A stretch of DNA of 64,000 bases from Polyangiaceae bacterium (GCA_015075635.1 JABTUA010000001.1:2232001-2296000); one strand, 5' to 3'. Shown: positions 1-9,207, counted from the stretch's first letter. Notes: a model not told the origin generated them from the letters alone. Translations and numbers: made by a program.

Positions 1-433
1 AGTCGGCCATCGCCTCCATGCTGGCGGAGCACTTCGGCGGCTTCACCTGCACCCGGAGTGAGCCCTTGGCCTTGGCCTTGACCTGACCGAGCACCTTCAC
101 CGCAGCCTGGCAGGCCGCCTCGGCCTTCTTGCCGGGCCCCGAGTCCTTGGGCTCGATGTCGGCGTCGCTCGCGCCCAGATCCTTGGCCAGCTTGCCGCAG
201 GCGCCGGCCACGTCTGCCTCGAGCTCCACAGCCAGTGCTTGCAGCGACGCGCCCGCCGCGAGGGCGGCCTTCACCTTGCCCTCGGCTTCCCCCTTCAAGC
301 CGAAGCTCGCGCTCATGGCGGCCTCCGCGCTGTTCGGGCAGTTGCCGCCGGGGAAGTTCGAGAGGCCCCCGCACTGCGTCGCCGAGAGGGCGAGCGCCGA
401 GAGGCCGACCAAGCGGAGCGTCGTGGGTTTCAC
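1..433 (-). CDS. Putative exported/lipoprotein-like hypothetical protein, 3' end cut by window edge
   Basis: The frame is open on the minus strand from a GTG at 433 and leaves the window at base 1, giving 144 visible codons. Residues 6-18 form a hydrophobic signal core that ends at Cys21. The box before it (Ala-Thr-Gln-Cys) is a poor lipobox, so lipidation is uncertain. The mature part is rich in Ala, Lys, Glu and Gly with Cys at about 32, 75, 108 and 137, and looks helical. The GTG start was chosen because it captures the signal core; no strong ribosome site is visible. The family is not recognised. The gene is divergent from the cytochrome pair that follows. Confidence 0.55.
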   Translation of the reverse strand, partial: MKPTTLRLVGLSALALSATQCGGLSNFPGGNCPNSAEAAMSASFGLKGEAEGKVKAALAAGASLQALAVELEADVAGACGKLAKDLGASDADIEPKDSGPGKKAEAACQAAVKVLGQVKAKAKGSLRVQVKPPKCSASMEAMAD

Positions 434-514
434 GGACTACGAGGTTACACCCCGCGCCTGGCGGCGGAGAACCCACTTGAGATCGATCAATGACTCGGGG
501 CATCCTGCGCGGTC

Positions 515-871
515 ATGAGGTGGGAAAGCAGCCTTTTGTCGCGCGCGGTGCTGCTCGCGTGTGTGGCCGGCGCTGGGGGGTGCAGCAAGGAAGCGGCGGC
601 GGAGCGCCGCCCGGACGGCGCCGCTCTCTTCGCGTCGACGTGTGCACGCTGCCACGGACCGGAGGGGAAGGGCGGCCCGCCGCTGGGTCCCGGCCAGCCG
701 GGCCCGCGCGATCTCACGGACACGGCGTTCCACGCCGTGCGCACGGACAAGGAGCTCTACGGGGTGATCCGTGACGGCAAGGGCGGTGTGATGCCTGCCT
801 TCGGAGCGGTGTACTCGCACGAGCAGCTGGAAGCCTTGGTGCTTCACCTTCGACGGCTGGGAGGCAAGTGA
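515..871 (+). CDS. Small monohaem c-type cytochrome, probable lipoprotein
   Basis: This 118-aa protein has an N-terminal hydrophobic segment ending in Ala-Gly-Gly-Cys (Cys23), a plausible lipobox, followed by one class I cytochrome c domain. The haem-binding CARCH motif lies at 43-47, and Met93 in a Val-Met-Pro-Ala-Phe context is the likely sixth ligand. It should carry single electrons on the periplasmic side of a membrane. It lies 4 bp before the dihaem cytochrome at 876, so the two are probably cotranscribed and may be redox partners. The electron donor and acceptor cannot be told from the sequence, since no oxidase or dehydrogenase is nearby. Confidence 0.85.
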   Translation: MRWESSLLSRAVLLACVAGAGGCSKEAAAERRPDGAALFASTCARCHGPEGKGGPPLGPGQPGPRDLTDTAFHAVRTDKELYGVIRDGKGGVMPAFGAVYSHEQLEALVLHLRRLGGK

Positions 872-875
872 GAGC

Positions 876-1841
876 ATGAAGATCGTGAAGAAGATCCTGA
901 TCGGGCTCGTGGCGTTGGTCGTGCTTGCGGTGCTCGGCGTGGTGACGCGCTTCTACGTGATGTTGCCCAAGGCACGCGCGGCGCAGAACCTGACCGCGCC
1001 GAACACGCCGGAGGCCATCGAGCGTGGGCGCTACCTGGCGAACCACGTCGCGGTCTGCACCGGCTGTCACTCGAAGGTGGACGAGAGCAAGCCGGGGGAG
1101 CCCGTGGTGGACGGTCACCTGGACGAGGGCCGAGTCTTCCCCGAGATCCCCGGCTTCCCGGGCATCATCCGCGCGCCCAACATCACGCCAGACAAGGAGA
1201 CCGGCCTCGGCAACTGGACCGACGGCGAAATCGTCCGGGCCATCCGCGAGGGCCTCAGCAAGGACGGTCGCGTGCTGTTCCCAATGATGCCGTACAAGTC
1301 CTTCGCGGCGTCGTTGTCCGACGCCGACACGCTGGCGATCGTGGCGTACCTGCGGTCGCTCCCGCCCATCAAGAACGACCCCGGGCGCATGCAGGTGAAC
1401 TTCCCGGTCTCGATGTTCATCCGCGCGGTGCCCGCGCCGGTCACCCAACCGGCAGGCGATGCTCCCGCAGACGTGGTCGCGCGCGGCAACTGGCTCCTCA
1501 CCCTGGGCAACTGCCACGACTGCCACGACGCCTTCAACGAGCGACGGGAGCCCATCCCCGGCAAGGAGCTCTCCGGCGGGACGATGATGGAGCTGCCCGG
1601 AAGGGGCAAGGTCTACGCCGCGAACATCACCAGCGACCAGGCCACCGGCATCGGCAGCTACACCGACGACGACCTCCTGCGCGTGCTGAACGAAGGCATT
1701 GGCAAATCGGGGCGTCCGCTCTACGGCATGCCGTGGTGGTACTACAAGGGCATGACCGAACAGGACAAGCGCGCGCTCATCGCGGCGCTCCGGCAGGTCA
1801 AGCCGGTGGTCAACGCCGTACCGCCGTCCGACGTCAAGTGA
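876..1841 (+). CDS. Membrane-anchored dihaem cytochrome c
   Basis: The 321-aa product begins with a transmembrane anchor (about residues 7-29) and has two cytochrome c domains with haem motifs CTGCH (61-65) and CHDCH (213-217). Met285, in Tyr-Gly-Met-Pro, is the likely axial ligand of the second haem, and a Met-Met-Pro-Tyr near 137-140 may serve the first. The repeated 'ANIT..TGIG.YTDD' blocks are typical of the dihaem cytochromes found with periplasmic dehydrogenases. No dehydrogenase gene is adjacent. The 3' end overlaps the convergent kinase gene by 8 bp. The role is inferred as periplasmic electron transfer together with the preceding cytochrome. Confidence 0.85.
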   Translation: MKIVKKILIGLVALVVLAVLGVVTRFYVMLPKARAAQNLTAPNTPEAIERGRYLANHVAVCTGCHSKVDESKPGEPVVDGHLDEGRVFPEIPGFPGIIRAPNITPDKETGLGNWTDGEIVRAIREGLSKDGRVLFPMMPYKSFAASLSDADTLAIVAYLRSLPPIKNDPGRMQVNFPVSMFIRAVPAPVTQPAGDAPADVVARGNWLLTLGNCHDCHDAFNERREPIPGKELSGGTMMELPGRGKVYAANITSDQATGIGSYTDDDLLRVLNEGIGKSGRPLYGMPWWYYKGMTEQDKRALIAALRQVKPVVNAVPPSDVK

Positions 1842-4800
1842 GCGCGAGCGAGAGCGTCTCCCGGTGCTCGGGGACGTTCTCGAGGAAGCTCCGCCTGAGC
1901 GCCGGGTCGGAGATCTTGTCGGCGCGCTCGCGCAAGCGCTGCTGCGCTCGGTCCAGCGCGGCGCTCGCCTTCTCTCGCTCGCCGTTGGCCCGGAGCACTT
2001 CGACCCAAGTCAGGCGTGCCAATCCCTCGCCGTCCTCGATGCTGCCGAGCTCTTCGAGTAGGTAGTGGGACTCGGTGGCGTGGCCGAGCGCCGCGCTGGG
2101 ATCGCCGCGGCCGAGCTCGGCTCGGGCAGCCAGCGCGAGCGCCAGCACCCGGTTCGGCCGGTCGGACAGCTCGGCACTCTTCAGCGCCGAAGCGAGTGCC
2201 TCCGCGTGCTTGCCTGCTCGGCTCAAGAGCGCGGCCAGGTAGGTGTGCGAGACGCACTCGATCCAGCGGTCGTGCTGACTCACGGCGTCCGCGATGGCGT
2301 CGCGCTCGATGGCGATGCCGGCGGCAAGATCTCCGGCGAGCGCGACGGCGTATCCCAGGTTGTGCTTGGCGATGGCGCGGGTCAGCGCCAGGTTCATGCG
2401 CTCGGCGCGCGCGAGCACGTCGCGCAGGATGGCCTCGGCCTGGGCGTATTGGCCCAGGGCGATGTGCGCGAACCCCACGCTGGTCTGGAAGGTGAGGGCG
2501 TGGCGCTCTTCGTTCGCCTCCTCGAAGCACCGGGCGGCCAACTCGGTCTTCTCCAGGTACGTCGCAGCGTCTCCGGCCACGAGAGCGGCGTAGCCCTCCG
2601 CCCGAGCGATCCAGCCCCGGCCCTCGTGGTCGCTGGGGGCGAGGTGGCTCTCGATCTCGGCGAGGCAGGCGAGGATCTCGCCGGCCAGCTCGGTCCTTCC
2701 CGCGCGCAGCGCCGGCACGCAGAGCTGGGCCAGCACCACGGCGCGCGCCGCGGCCGTCTCCGGCGCGGTGTCGGCGGCCACCTCGGCGAACAGCGCCGAG
2801 ACCTCGTCGTGGCGTCCCGCCCGCGAGGCGATGCGTGCGGTCTCGGCGGCGGCCACGTACCAGCGCGGAGAGAGACGCGGGAACGCCCCCATCGCCTGGC
2901 GCGCGGCGCTCTCGCGCTCTTCCGCCTCACCGCGCCACTGGTGCGCCTGGCTCATCAGGAGGTAGAGCTCGCCGGCGAGCTCGCCGCTCGGCCGCGCCTC
3001 GAGCGCGCGGCGCGCGTGGACGAGCGCGTGCTCGAAGTCGTTGCCCCGGATGGCGGCCTCGGCCGCCCGGCAGAAGTGCGGGGCGGCGCGCCCGAGCTCG
3101 CCCCCTCGATGCCAGTGCTCGCCGAGGACCAGCGCCTCCCGTTCACCCGCGCGCTCGAGCCAGGCGGCGGCGAGCCGATGCCCGAGCCGGAGATCCTCCT
3201 CGGTGAGCATCGAGTAGGCCGTCTCGCGTACGAAGGCGTGACGGAACACGTACTCCTCGACGCTCCCGAAGCGCGAGCCGCGCCGGCGCGAGACGAGCTC
3301 GCGCTCGCCCAGGCGAGCGAGATCGGCGCGCACGCTGTCCGGGTGTCGTCCCAGAAGCTCCGCCACGCCGGCGGGCCAGAAGACCTGGCCGAAGATGCTG
3401 GCCGCGCGCAAGAGCTGGCGCAGCTCCGGATCGAGGGCCGCCAGCCTCGCCTCCGCGACCGCCAGCACGCTGCCCGGCAGTGCGGATTCGGGGCCGCTCT
3501 CCGCCACCGCTCGAATCAGCTCCTCCAGGAAGAAGGCGTTGCCGCCGGCGCGCTCGACGATGGCCGCGACGAGCGACGGGGCCACGTCTTCGCCGAGCAC
3601 CGTCTGCACGAGGCTCTCGCTGGCGCGGCGCCCGAGCTCCCCGAGCGGGAGCACGAGCGGGCGCCGCTCCGCCCACAAGCCGGGGAAGCGGTCGGTGACG
3701 TCGGGGCGGGCCAGCCCCAGGGCGAAGAGCGGGCGGTCGGCGTGCTGCCGAAGCGCCGCGTCCACGAACCGCACGCTGCCCCAGTCGCTCCAGTGCAGGT
3801 CTTCGAGCACGAGCAAGATGGGGTGTTGGTCGAGCTCGCCGCTCAGGAAGTCCTCCCAGGCCGTGAGCATCAGATCACCCGCCGAGACCGGGCTCATCGC
3901 GCTCCGCGCCTCGACCTCGCCGGCGACCACGTCCGCGAGCGTGTCGGCGACGCGCCCGGCCGCGTGCGGGGAGTGGGCCTTGCCCACCCGCGCCGCCAAC
4001 CGATCGCGCACCTCGTCCCGGGGCGTGTCGAGAGAGACACCCAGGCCGAAGCGCAGCGCGCTGCTGAGCAGTCCGAAGGGTGAGCCCTCGGCCATGGGGT
4101 CGCCACGGCCGAGCCAGATCTCGGGCGGCCTGCTGCCGGCGCTCCGCGCCGTGGCCTCCAGGCGCCGGAGCAGCTCGTAGCGCACGCGGCTCTTGCCCAC
4201 GCCGGAGTTACCGGTGACGAGCGCCACCCGCGCCACGCTCTCGCTCAGGCTCTCGGTGAGCAGGCTCTCGAGCACGCTGAGCTCGCGCTCGCGCCCCACG
4301 CACGGGGTCGAGCGTCCCAGCAGCCGGCGCAGCGGCGTCGGATCGAGTCGCTCGCCGAGCAACGTGGCAGAGCCCGCCGCGCCGGGGCGGCGCTCGATCT
4401 GAAAGCGCGACTCGAGCAACCCGGTGCTGACCTGGTCGAGGAAAATCCCGGAGGCGCTCTGGTCGATCAGCGCCTCGGCCCGCGTCACCACGCTGCGTTC
4501 GGGGTTCGCCAGATCGCCCACGGGCCCCGCGCCGGTCGCCAGCGCGAGCGTCACCCCCGAAGCGTGGCGGCGGATCTCGAGCGCGGCGCGCGCGGCCTGC
4601 GCGACGACGTCGCTGGCGGTGCCGAGGGTGGCGAACACCAGCGCCCTACTCTCACCGCGTCGCTCCAGGGTGCCGCCGTGCTTCTCGGCCAGAGCGCGCA
4701 GATCGAAGGGCGGAGCGTCCATCACCGCGCGCTCGAGGCCGCTCACCAGCACGACGCAGGTGAAGCGCTGCTCGGCCAGGGTCAAGACGGCGCCGTCTCG

Positions 4801-5646
4801 GGCTCCCTGGCTGAGCGGAGCATCGAGATCCCCCTCGAGCTGCAGCGCGGCGAGCGCCCGAGCGACGGCGTCGCCGTCCGCGGGCCGGTCCCCGGGCTCC
4901 TTCGAGAGGAGCCGGCCGACCAGCTCGTCGAGCTCGGGTGGGACGTCCTTGCGGCTGTCGCTGACCCTTGGGATCGGTGAGAGCAAGAGCTCCGACAGGA
5001 TCACCTCCATCGGGCCGTCCGGCAGGATGGGGTGACCGGTGAGGCAGCGGAACAGGATGGCACCGAGCGCCCAGACGTCCGCCGCGGGGCCCACGTCCTT
5101 CGCGCCCCGCGCCTGCTCCGGCGCCATGTAGCGCGGGCTGCCGACGATTACGCCGGTGCGGGTGAGATCCCCGGCGAGCGCGCCTTGGCGCGCCACCCCG
5201 AAATCGAGCACCCGCACGTCCTCGATGCTGCGGTTCACCAGGAACACGTTCGAGGGCTTCAGATCGCGATGGACGATCATGCGACGGTGGGCCGCGCCAA
5301 TCGCCGAGGCGATGCCGGTGACCACGCGCACCGCCTCGGTCGCGCTGAGCTCGGCGCGTTCGAGCCGCTGCGCGAGGCTCTCTCCCTCCAGCCACTCCAT
5401 GACCAGATACGGGCCCTCGTCGGAGTTGCCGTGGGCGACGTAGCGGACGATGCCGGGGTGGTCGAGCTCGGCGAGCAAGCGAGACTCGCGCAGGAAGCGT
5501 TCGCTCTCGGAGCCCGGACGCAACAGCTTCAGTGCGACGGCATCGCCGGTCTGCCGGTCGAGCGAGCGCCAGACCACACCCATCGCGCCGGAGCCGGCCA
5601 GGCTCCGGACCTCGAATCGGCCGCCGACGACTTCTCCGCGCTTCAA
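1834..5646 (-). CDS. Ser/Thr protein kinase fused to cyclase-like, AAA-type ATPase and TPR regions
   Basis: This 1270-aa multidomain regulator starts with a Hanks-type kinase (residues 10-270) that keeps Lys40, the HRDLKPSN loop (126-133), DFG (148-150) and APEQ (175-178), so it should be active. Residues about 293-420 resemble a class III nucleotidyl cyclase fold but without clear metal or purine residues. An AAA_16/MalT-like ATPase follows, with Walker A GNSGVGKS (479-486) and a Walker-B-like LLVLEDLHW near 620. The C-terminal 450 residues are TPR-like helices. This layout is familiar from myxobacterial kinases. The first in-frame start is a TTG. No signal peptide or membrane segment is seen, so it is probably cytoplasmic. 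The substrate is unknown. Confidence 0.9.
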   Translation of the reverse strand: MKRGEVVGGRFEVRSLAGSGAMGVVWRSLDRQTGDAVALKLLRPGSESERFLRESRLLAELDHPGIVRYVAHGNSDEGPYLVMEWLEGESLAQRLERAELSATEAVRVVTGIASAIGAAHRRMIVHRDLKPSNVFLVNRSIEDVRVLDFGVARQGALAGDLTRTGVIVGSPRYMAPEQARGAKDVGPAADVWALGAILFRCLTGHPILPDGPMEVILSELLLSPIPRVSDSRKDVPPELDELVGRLLSKEPGDRPADGDAVARALAALQLEGDLDAPLSQGARDGAVLTLAEQRFTCVVLVSGLERAVMDAPPFDLRALAEKHGGTLERRGESRALVFATLGTASDVVAQAARAALEIRRHASGVTLALATGAGPVGDLANPERSVVTRAEALIDQSASGIFLDQVSTGLLESRFQIERRPGAAGSATLLGERLDPTPLRRLLGRSTPCVGRERELSVLESLLTESLSESVARVALVTGNSGVGKSRVRYELLRRLEATARSAGSRPPEIWLGRGDPMAEGSPFGLLSSALRFGLGVSLDTPRDEVRDRLAARVGKAHSPHAAGRVADTLADVVAGEVEARSAMSPVSAGDLMLTAWEDFLSGELDQHPILLVLEDLHWSDWGSVRFVDAALRQHADRPLFALGLARPDVTDRFPGLWAERRPLVLPLGELGRRASESLVQTVLGEDVAPSLVAAIVERAGGNAFFLEELIRAVAESGPESALPGSVLAVAEARLAALDPELRQLLRAASIFGQVFWPAGVAELLGRHPDSVRADLARLGERELVSRRRGSRFGSVEEYVFRHAFVRETAYSMLTEEDLRLGHRLAAAWLERAGEREALVLGEHWHRGGELGRAAPHFCRAAEAAIRGNDFEHALVHARRALEARPSGELAGELYLLMSQAHQWRGEAEERESAARQAMGAFPRLSPRWYVAAAETARIASRAGRHDEVSALFAEVAADTAPETAAARAVVLAQLCVPALRAGRTELAGEILACLAEIESHLAPSDHEGRGWIARAEGYAALVAGDAATYLEKTELAARCFEEANEERHALTFQTSVGFAHIALGQYAQAEAILRDVLARAERMNLALTRAIAKHNLGYAVALAGDLAAGIAIERDAIADAVSQHDRWIECVSHTYLAALLSRAGKHAEALASALKSAELSDRPNRVLALALAARAELGRGDPSAALGHATESHYLLEELGSIEDGEGLARLTWVEVLRANGEREKASAALDRAQQRLRERADKISDPALRRSFLENVPEHRETLSLALT

Positions 5647-5757
5647 CCTGGGCTGAAGGATAGCGCCTGTCGGGGTGGGCCAAGGCCGGGGTGTTCGGAA
5701 ACAGGCCTCGGACCGGAGGGGGCGGTGGTTTTCCCGGGTTCTGCGCGACGTCCGCGC

Positions 5758-6191
5758 GGGGGGGTGTCCCTGAAGTAGTTCGGTGCGTGACCGAGCGGCT
5801 CGACTTCGCGCCGCTCGGCGGTCAGCCGAGCCCTGGAGTCACTCGAGCAGTCTGGCCATGATCTCACGATTGGTCACATCTCTGCCGGTGCCGCCTCGGA
5901 TCGGGAGAGAACCGCCAAGACGCCACAAAGAACGCCAAGTTCGCCAGGAAGAAGCTCAGAGATTCGAAAATTGGGATATCTCGGACTTGGCGTCCTTGGC
6001 GTCTGCTAGGTAACTCACGCTTCCGGTGGGAGGGCCTGCAGTTACCGGCCGGACGCGCTTCGCGACGACCCTTGGAAGTCCCCGGAGGGGGATACCCGAC
6101 GGGGTGGGCCGGAGCCGGCTGTTTCGACAGTCCGGGAACGTCGCGTGGCGTTCCCTGCGATCAGCGGAGCGGGAATCAGGGACATCCCCCC
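5758..6191 (+). mobile_element. MITE-like dispersed element, copy A, enlarged by an internal insert
   Basis: This intergenic stretch of about 430 bp holds no convincing gene. It is bounded by a 16-bp terminal inverted repeat (5758-5773 and 6176-6191) with a single mismatch. Its left part (to about 5866) and right part (from about 6104) match the elements at 25580 and 27596, including the hairpin GCTCGGC-GGTCA-GCCGAGC at 5813-5831. The middle is about 200 bp longer than in the other copies and contains its own inverted repeat. No transposase is encoded, so any mobility would need one supplied in trans. Flanking target duplication is not evident. Confidence 0.7.
5918..6004. repeat. Nested imperfect inverted repeat inside element A
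   Basis: The arms at 5918-5940 and 5985-6004 are imperfect reverse complements built from 'GACGCCAAG'-like words, separated by about 44 bp that are locally AT-rich. This could fold into a roughly 20-bp stem. It is absent from the related copies at 25580 and 27596, so it probably arrived as a second, independent repeat. Its wording resembles the CGCCACGA iterons at 58423. Confidence 0.6.
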
Positions 6192-6200
6192 GAGGAGGGC

Positions 6201-7367
6201 TCACTCCCGCATCGCCTCGACGGGTGACACCGCCGCCGCGCGCAGCGCCGGGAAGAACCCCCCGAGCACGCCCATCACGCCGCCGAAGAGCAGGCTCGTT
6301 CCGATGATCTCGGGCGTGGGCGTGAAGCGGAACACGATCTCGCTCCAGGTCGAGAAGTTCATCATCGAGAAGCTCACGAAGCCCATGGCGAGCGAGGCGA
6401 GGGCGCCGATGCCGCCGCCGATCAGGGCGATGAGCACCGACTCGAACAGGAACGAAGCCACGATCATCAGGCGCGAGAAGCCCAGCGCGCGCAGCACGCC
6501 GACCTCGCGCTTGCGGTTGGCGACCGCGGCGTACATGGTGATGGTCGCGCCGATCATCGCGCCCACGCTGAAGAAGACAGCGATGAGCACGCCCATCACG
6601 GTGATGAACAGCGTCGTGCCCTCGCTCTGCTTCTCGTAGAATTCGCGCTCCGGCACGGCGTCCAGGCCCAGACGCTTGTCGCTCTCGATGGCGGTCTCGA
6701 AGCCCTCGAAGCGGCTCGGGGAATCGAGCTTCACCCGCACCGTCGAGACCACGCCCCGGCGGCCGAAGGCCTCGCGCAACACGTCGAGATCCACCCAAGC
6801 CTCGCTCTCGAAGGCGCTGCCGCCCGCCTCGTAGACGCCGACGACCTTTACCGGGCGGTTCTTCCGGAGCTCGAAGGAGTCGCCGAGCTTGAGGTTCTTG
6901 AAGCGCCCGCTGATGGATTTCCCGACCATCACCTCGTCGGTGCCGGGCTTGATGGGTCGGCCCTCCAGGAGCCGTACCTCCGGCCTGAAGTCCAGGACGT
7001 CGCTCGGGACCCCGCGGATCTGCACGTTGCTCCGGCCCTTGCCGTCGGAGGTCTCCATGAAAGCGACCACCATCAGCTCGGCCACGGACATGGGCGTGCC
7101 GTCGCTCTTGGCCTTCACCCCCGGCGCGCTCCGGACGATGCCAACCGTGGGGTCGTCGATGGTGCTGGAGAGCTCCGCGTTGTTGCCCTTGCGCAGCACC
7201 ACCACCGTGTCGTCCTTGCCGGAGGTGGCGAGGGTGCGCCGGAGGCCCTCGGAGAGCATCAGCGACGAGGCCAGCACGAACACCACCAGCGCGATGCCGC
7301 CGGCGGAGGCGACCGTGGTGGCCTTGCGCACCGCGAGGTTTCGCACGTTGTAGGACAGGGGGATCAC
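6201..7367 (-). CDS. ABC transporter permease, MacB/FtsX type (second permease of the operon)
   Basis: The 388-aa protein has the MacB/LolC-type layout: an N-terminal transmembrane helix (about 13-35), a large periplasmic MacB_PCD-like domain (about 40-255), then three C-terminal helices carrying the FtsX domain (from about 265). The GTG start at 7367 overlaps the stop of the upstream permease as GTGA. It is the last gene of the adaptor-ATPase-permease-permease operon, so it probably forms a heterodimeric membrane core with the product of 7364-8530. The cargo is unknown; export of a lipid-linked or small hydrophobic substrate across the envelope is plausible from the family. Confidence 0.85.
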   Translation of the reverse strand: MIPLSYNVRNLAVRKATTVASAGGIALVVFVLASSLMLSEGLRRTLATSGKDDTVVVLRKGNNAELSSTIDDPTVGIVRSAPGVKAKSDGTPMSVAELMVVAFMETSDGKGRSNVQIRGVPSDVLDFRPEVRLLEGRPIKPGTDEVMVGKSISGRFKNLKLGDSFELRKNRPVKVVGVYEAGGSAFESEAWVDLDVLREAFGRRGVVSTVRVKLDSPSRFEGFETAIESDKRLGLDAVPEREFYEKQSEGTTLFITVMGVLIAVFFSVGAMIGATITMYAAVANRKREVGVLRALGFSRLMIVASFLFESVLIALIGGGIGALASLAMGFVSFSMMNFSTWSEIVFRFTPTPEIIGTSLLFGGVMGVLGGFFPALRAAAVSPVEAMRE

Positions 7368-8530
7368 CCGAGCCTCCGGAGCGCCTCGACGGCGTCGAGC
7401 TTCGAGGCGCGCCAGGCCGGGATCAGCGCGGCGACCAGGCCGAGCATCACCGCGATGCCGATGGCACCCAGGGAGACCAGCGCGGGGATGCGGAAGTACG
7501 GGAACCAGGAGCCCATGTTCTCTTCCAGCCAGCGGCCCATGCCCTGCTGCACGATGGGGTAGCTGAGCCCCAGGCCGACGACGCCGCCCAAGAAGCCCAC
7601 GGTCAAGCTCTCCCCGATCACGAAGCTGACGATGTGTCCCGGGCGGAAGCCCAGCGCGAGCAGCACGCCGTACTCCCGGGTGCGCTCCCGTACGCCCATG
7701 GCGATGGTGTTGCCCAGGATCAGCATCATGATCACCAGGATCACGATGCTGACGATGTCGAGGGCGGTCAGGATGGCGGACGCGGCGCCGAGGAACTGCG
7801 AGTTCAGCGCCCGCTCGCTCATGGTCTGGGTCTGGATCTCGCGCTCCTCGAAGGCTTTGTCGATGGCCGTGCCGATGGTGGGGCCGCGCCCGACGTCCTC
7901 GATGCTGGTGGTGATCCAGCCGATCTGATCCTTGCGCCCGGCTGGCAGCGACTCGTTCATGTAGTCCCAGTGGAAGAGGAACTGGGCTTGATCGACCGAG
8001 CGTCGGGCGGCGGTGTAGATGCCGGAGATGCGGAATTTCCAGTCGCCGGGGTAGATGCTCCCGGCCAGGGTGACCTCGTCCCCGACCTTCCAGCCGAACT
8101 GCTTGGCGAGCGACGCGCCGATGATGGCGCCCTGCCGGTCCTGCTTCCAGGCGGCGAGCTCCGCCGGCGGTACGACCATGTCGTCGTAGACGTCGAAGAA
8201 GGTCTCGGGATCGACGGCAAGGTTCGCGAAGAACTCGCGGTCGCGGGTCGGGTGCTTGGCGCCGAACCAGTTCAGGTAGGTCGCCTTCTTCACCCCCGGG
8301 ACCTGGCGCACTTCCTCGAAGTAGCGCTTGGGAAGCGGCATCACGAAGGTGACCTTGTGCCAGGTCGCCAGCCGATCCTGCGCTGCATGCTCGGCGCCGG
8401 TGTTCCACGCATCGAGCACCGTACGCAAGAGCACGAAGGAGAGGATGGCCACCGCGACCCCGAGCACGGTCAGGACCGTGCGCAGGCGGTTACGCCGGAT
8501 GTTCTTCACCGCGAGGGTGGCGAGGTTCAT
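7364..8530 (-). CDS. ABC transporter permease, MacB/FtsX type (first permease)
   Basis: This 388-aa FtsX-family permease has an N-terminal cytoplasmic basic stretch (KNIRRNRLRT), a transmembrane helix at about 17-37, an extracytoplasmic domain to about 260, and three helices near 265-380. It is the same length as the following permease but clearly different in sequence, indicating an old duplication and a heterodimer rather than a recent copy. It overlaps the ATPase gene upstream (ATGA) and the second permease downstream (GTGA), so the three should be made in fixed ratio. Its substrate cannot be told from the sequence. Confidence 0.85.
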   Translation of the reverse strand: MNLATLAVKNIRRNRLRTVLTVLGVAVAILSFVLLRTVLDAWNTGAEHAAQDRLATWHKVTFVMPLPKRYFEEVRQVPGVKKATYLNWFGAKHPTRDREFFANLAVDPETFFDVYDDMVVPPAELAAWKQDRQGAIIGASLAKQFGWKVGDEVTLAGSIYPGDWKFRISGIYTAARRSVDQAQFLFHWDYMNESLPAGRKDQIGWITTSIEDVGRGPTIGTAIDKAFEEREIQTQTMSERALNSQFLGAASAILTALDIVSIVILVIMMLILGNTIAMGVRERTREYGVLLALGFRPGHIVSFVIGESLTVGFLGGVVGLGLSYPIVQQGMGRWLEENMGSWFPYFRIPALVSLGAIGIAVMLGLVAALIPAWRASKLDAVEALRRLG

Positions 8531-9207
8531 ACGAGCTGACCCTTGTCCAGCTTGCGTATGATGCTGGCGCGTTCCGCCGCTGCCGGATCGTGGGTGACCA
8601 TCAGGATGGTCTTGTCGAAATCCTGGTTGAGCTTGGTCAAAAGGCCCAGGATCTCGTCGGCGCTGTGGCGGTCGAGCTCACCGGTCGGCTCGTCCGCGAC
8701 CAGGATGGTCGGGTCGTGGACGATGGCGCGGGCGATGCCGACGCGTTGCTCCTGTCCGCCGGAGAGCTGAGCGGGCCGGTGACCCATGCGGTCCTCGAGG
8801 CCGACCACGCGCAGCGCGGTGGCCGCGCGCTTCTTCCGCTCCGGTGCCGGCAGCTTGGTCAGGAGCAGCGGCAGCTCCACGTTCTCGAGCGCCGTCAGCA
8901 CCGGGATCAGGTTGAAGTGCTGGAAGATGAAGCCGATGTGCTGCGAACGCCAGCGCGACAGCTCCGAGTCGCCGAGCTTCGCGATGTCCTTGCCCGCGAC
9001 TTCGACGCTGCCCTTCGAAGGCCGGTCGAGCCCGGCGATCAGGTTGAGCAGCGTCGTCTTGCCCGATCCGCTCGGGCCCATCAGCGCTTCGAACGAGCCC
9101 TTCGGAATGTCGAGATCCAGCTCGTTCAGGACCTCCAGCTTCTCCTTGCCGCGGGTGAAGGTCTTGTTGACTCCCCGGAGGGTGATGATGGGTTCTGCTT
9201 CGCTCAC
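8527..9207 (-). CDS. ABC transporter ATP-binding protein, LolD/MacB type
   Basis: The 226-aa nucleotide-binding subunit has Walker A GPSGSGKT (44-51), the signature LSGGQ (148-152), Walker B ILVADE (168-173) and the EPTGELD stretch of the LolD/MacB/FtsE group. Its size is normal for the family. It energises the two FtsX-type permeases encoded just downstream. It starts with GTG, overlapping the adaptor stop codon as GTGA, and its own stop overlaps the next start as ATGA. The combination with a membrane-fusion adaptor argues for a tripartite exporter rather than LolCDE itself, whose usual partners lack an HlyD-type adaptor. Confidence 0.92.
   Translation of the reverse strand: MSEAEPIITLRGVNKTFTRGKEKLEVLNELDLDIPKGSFEALMGPSGSGKTTLLNLIAGLDRPSKGSVEVAGKDIAKLGDSELSRWRSQHIGFIFQHFNLIPVLTALENVELPLLLTKLPAPERKKRAATALRVVGLEDRMGHRPAQLSGGQEQRVGIARAIVHDPTILVADEPTGELDRHSADEILGLLTKLNQDFDKTILMVTHDPAAAERASIIRKLDKGQLV

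Noticed and set aside
2065..4083. Open frame of 672 codons on the plus strand inside the kinase gene
   Set aside because: It is antisense to the AAA/TPR part of the kinase gene and has shadow-frame composition without motifs.
5783..6013. Short open frames within element A as a possible small transposase
   Set aside because: They are under 80 codons, lack transposase motifs and differ between copies of the element.
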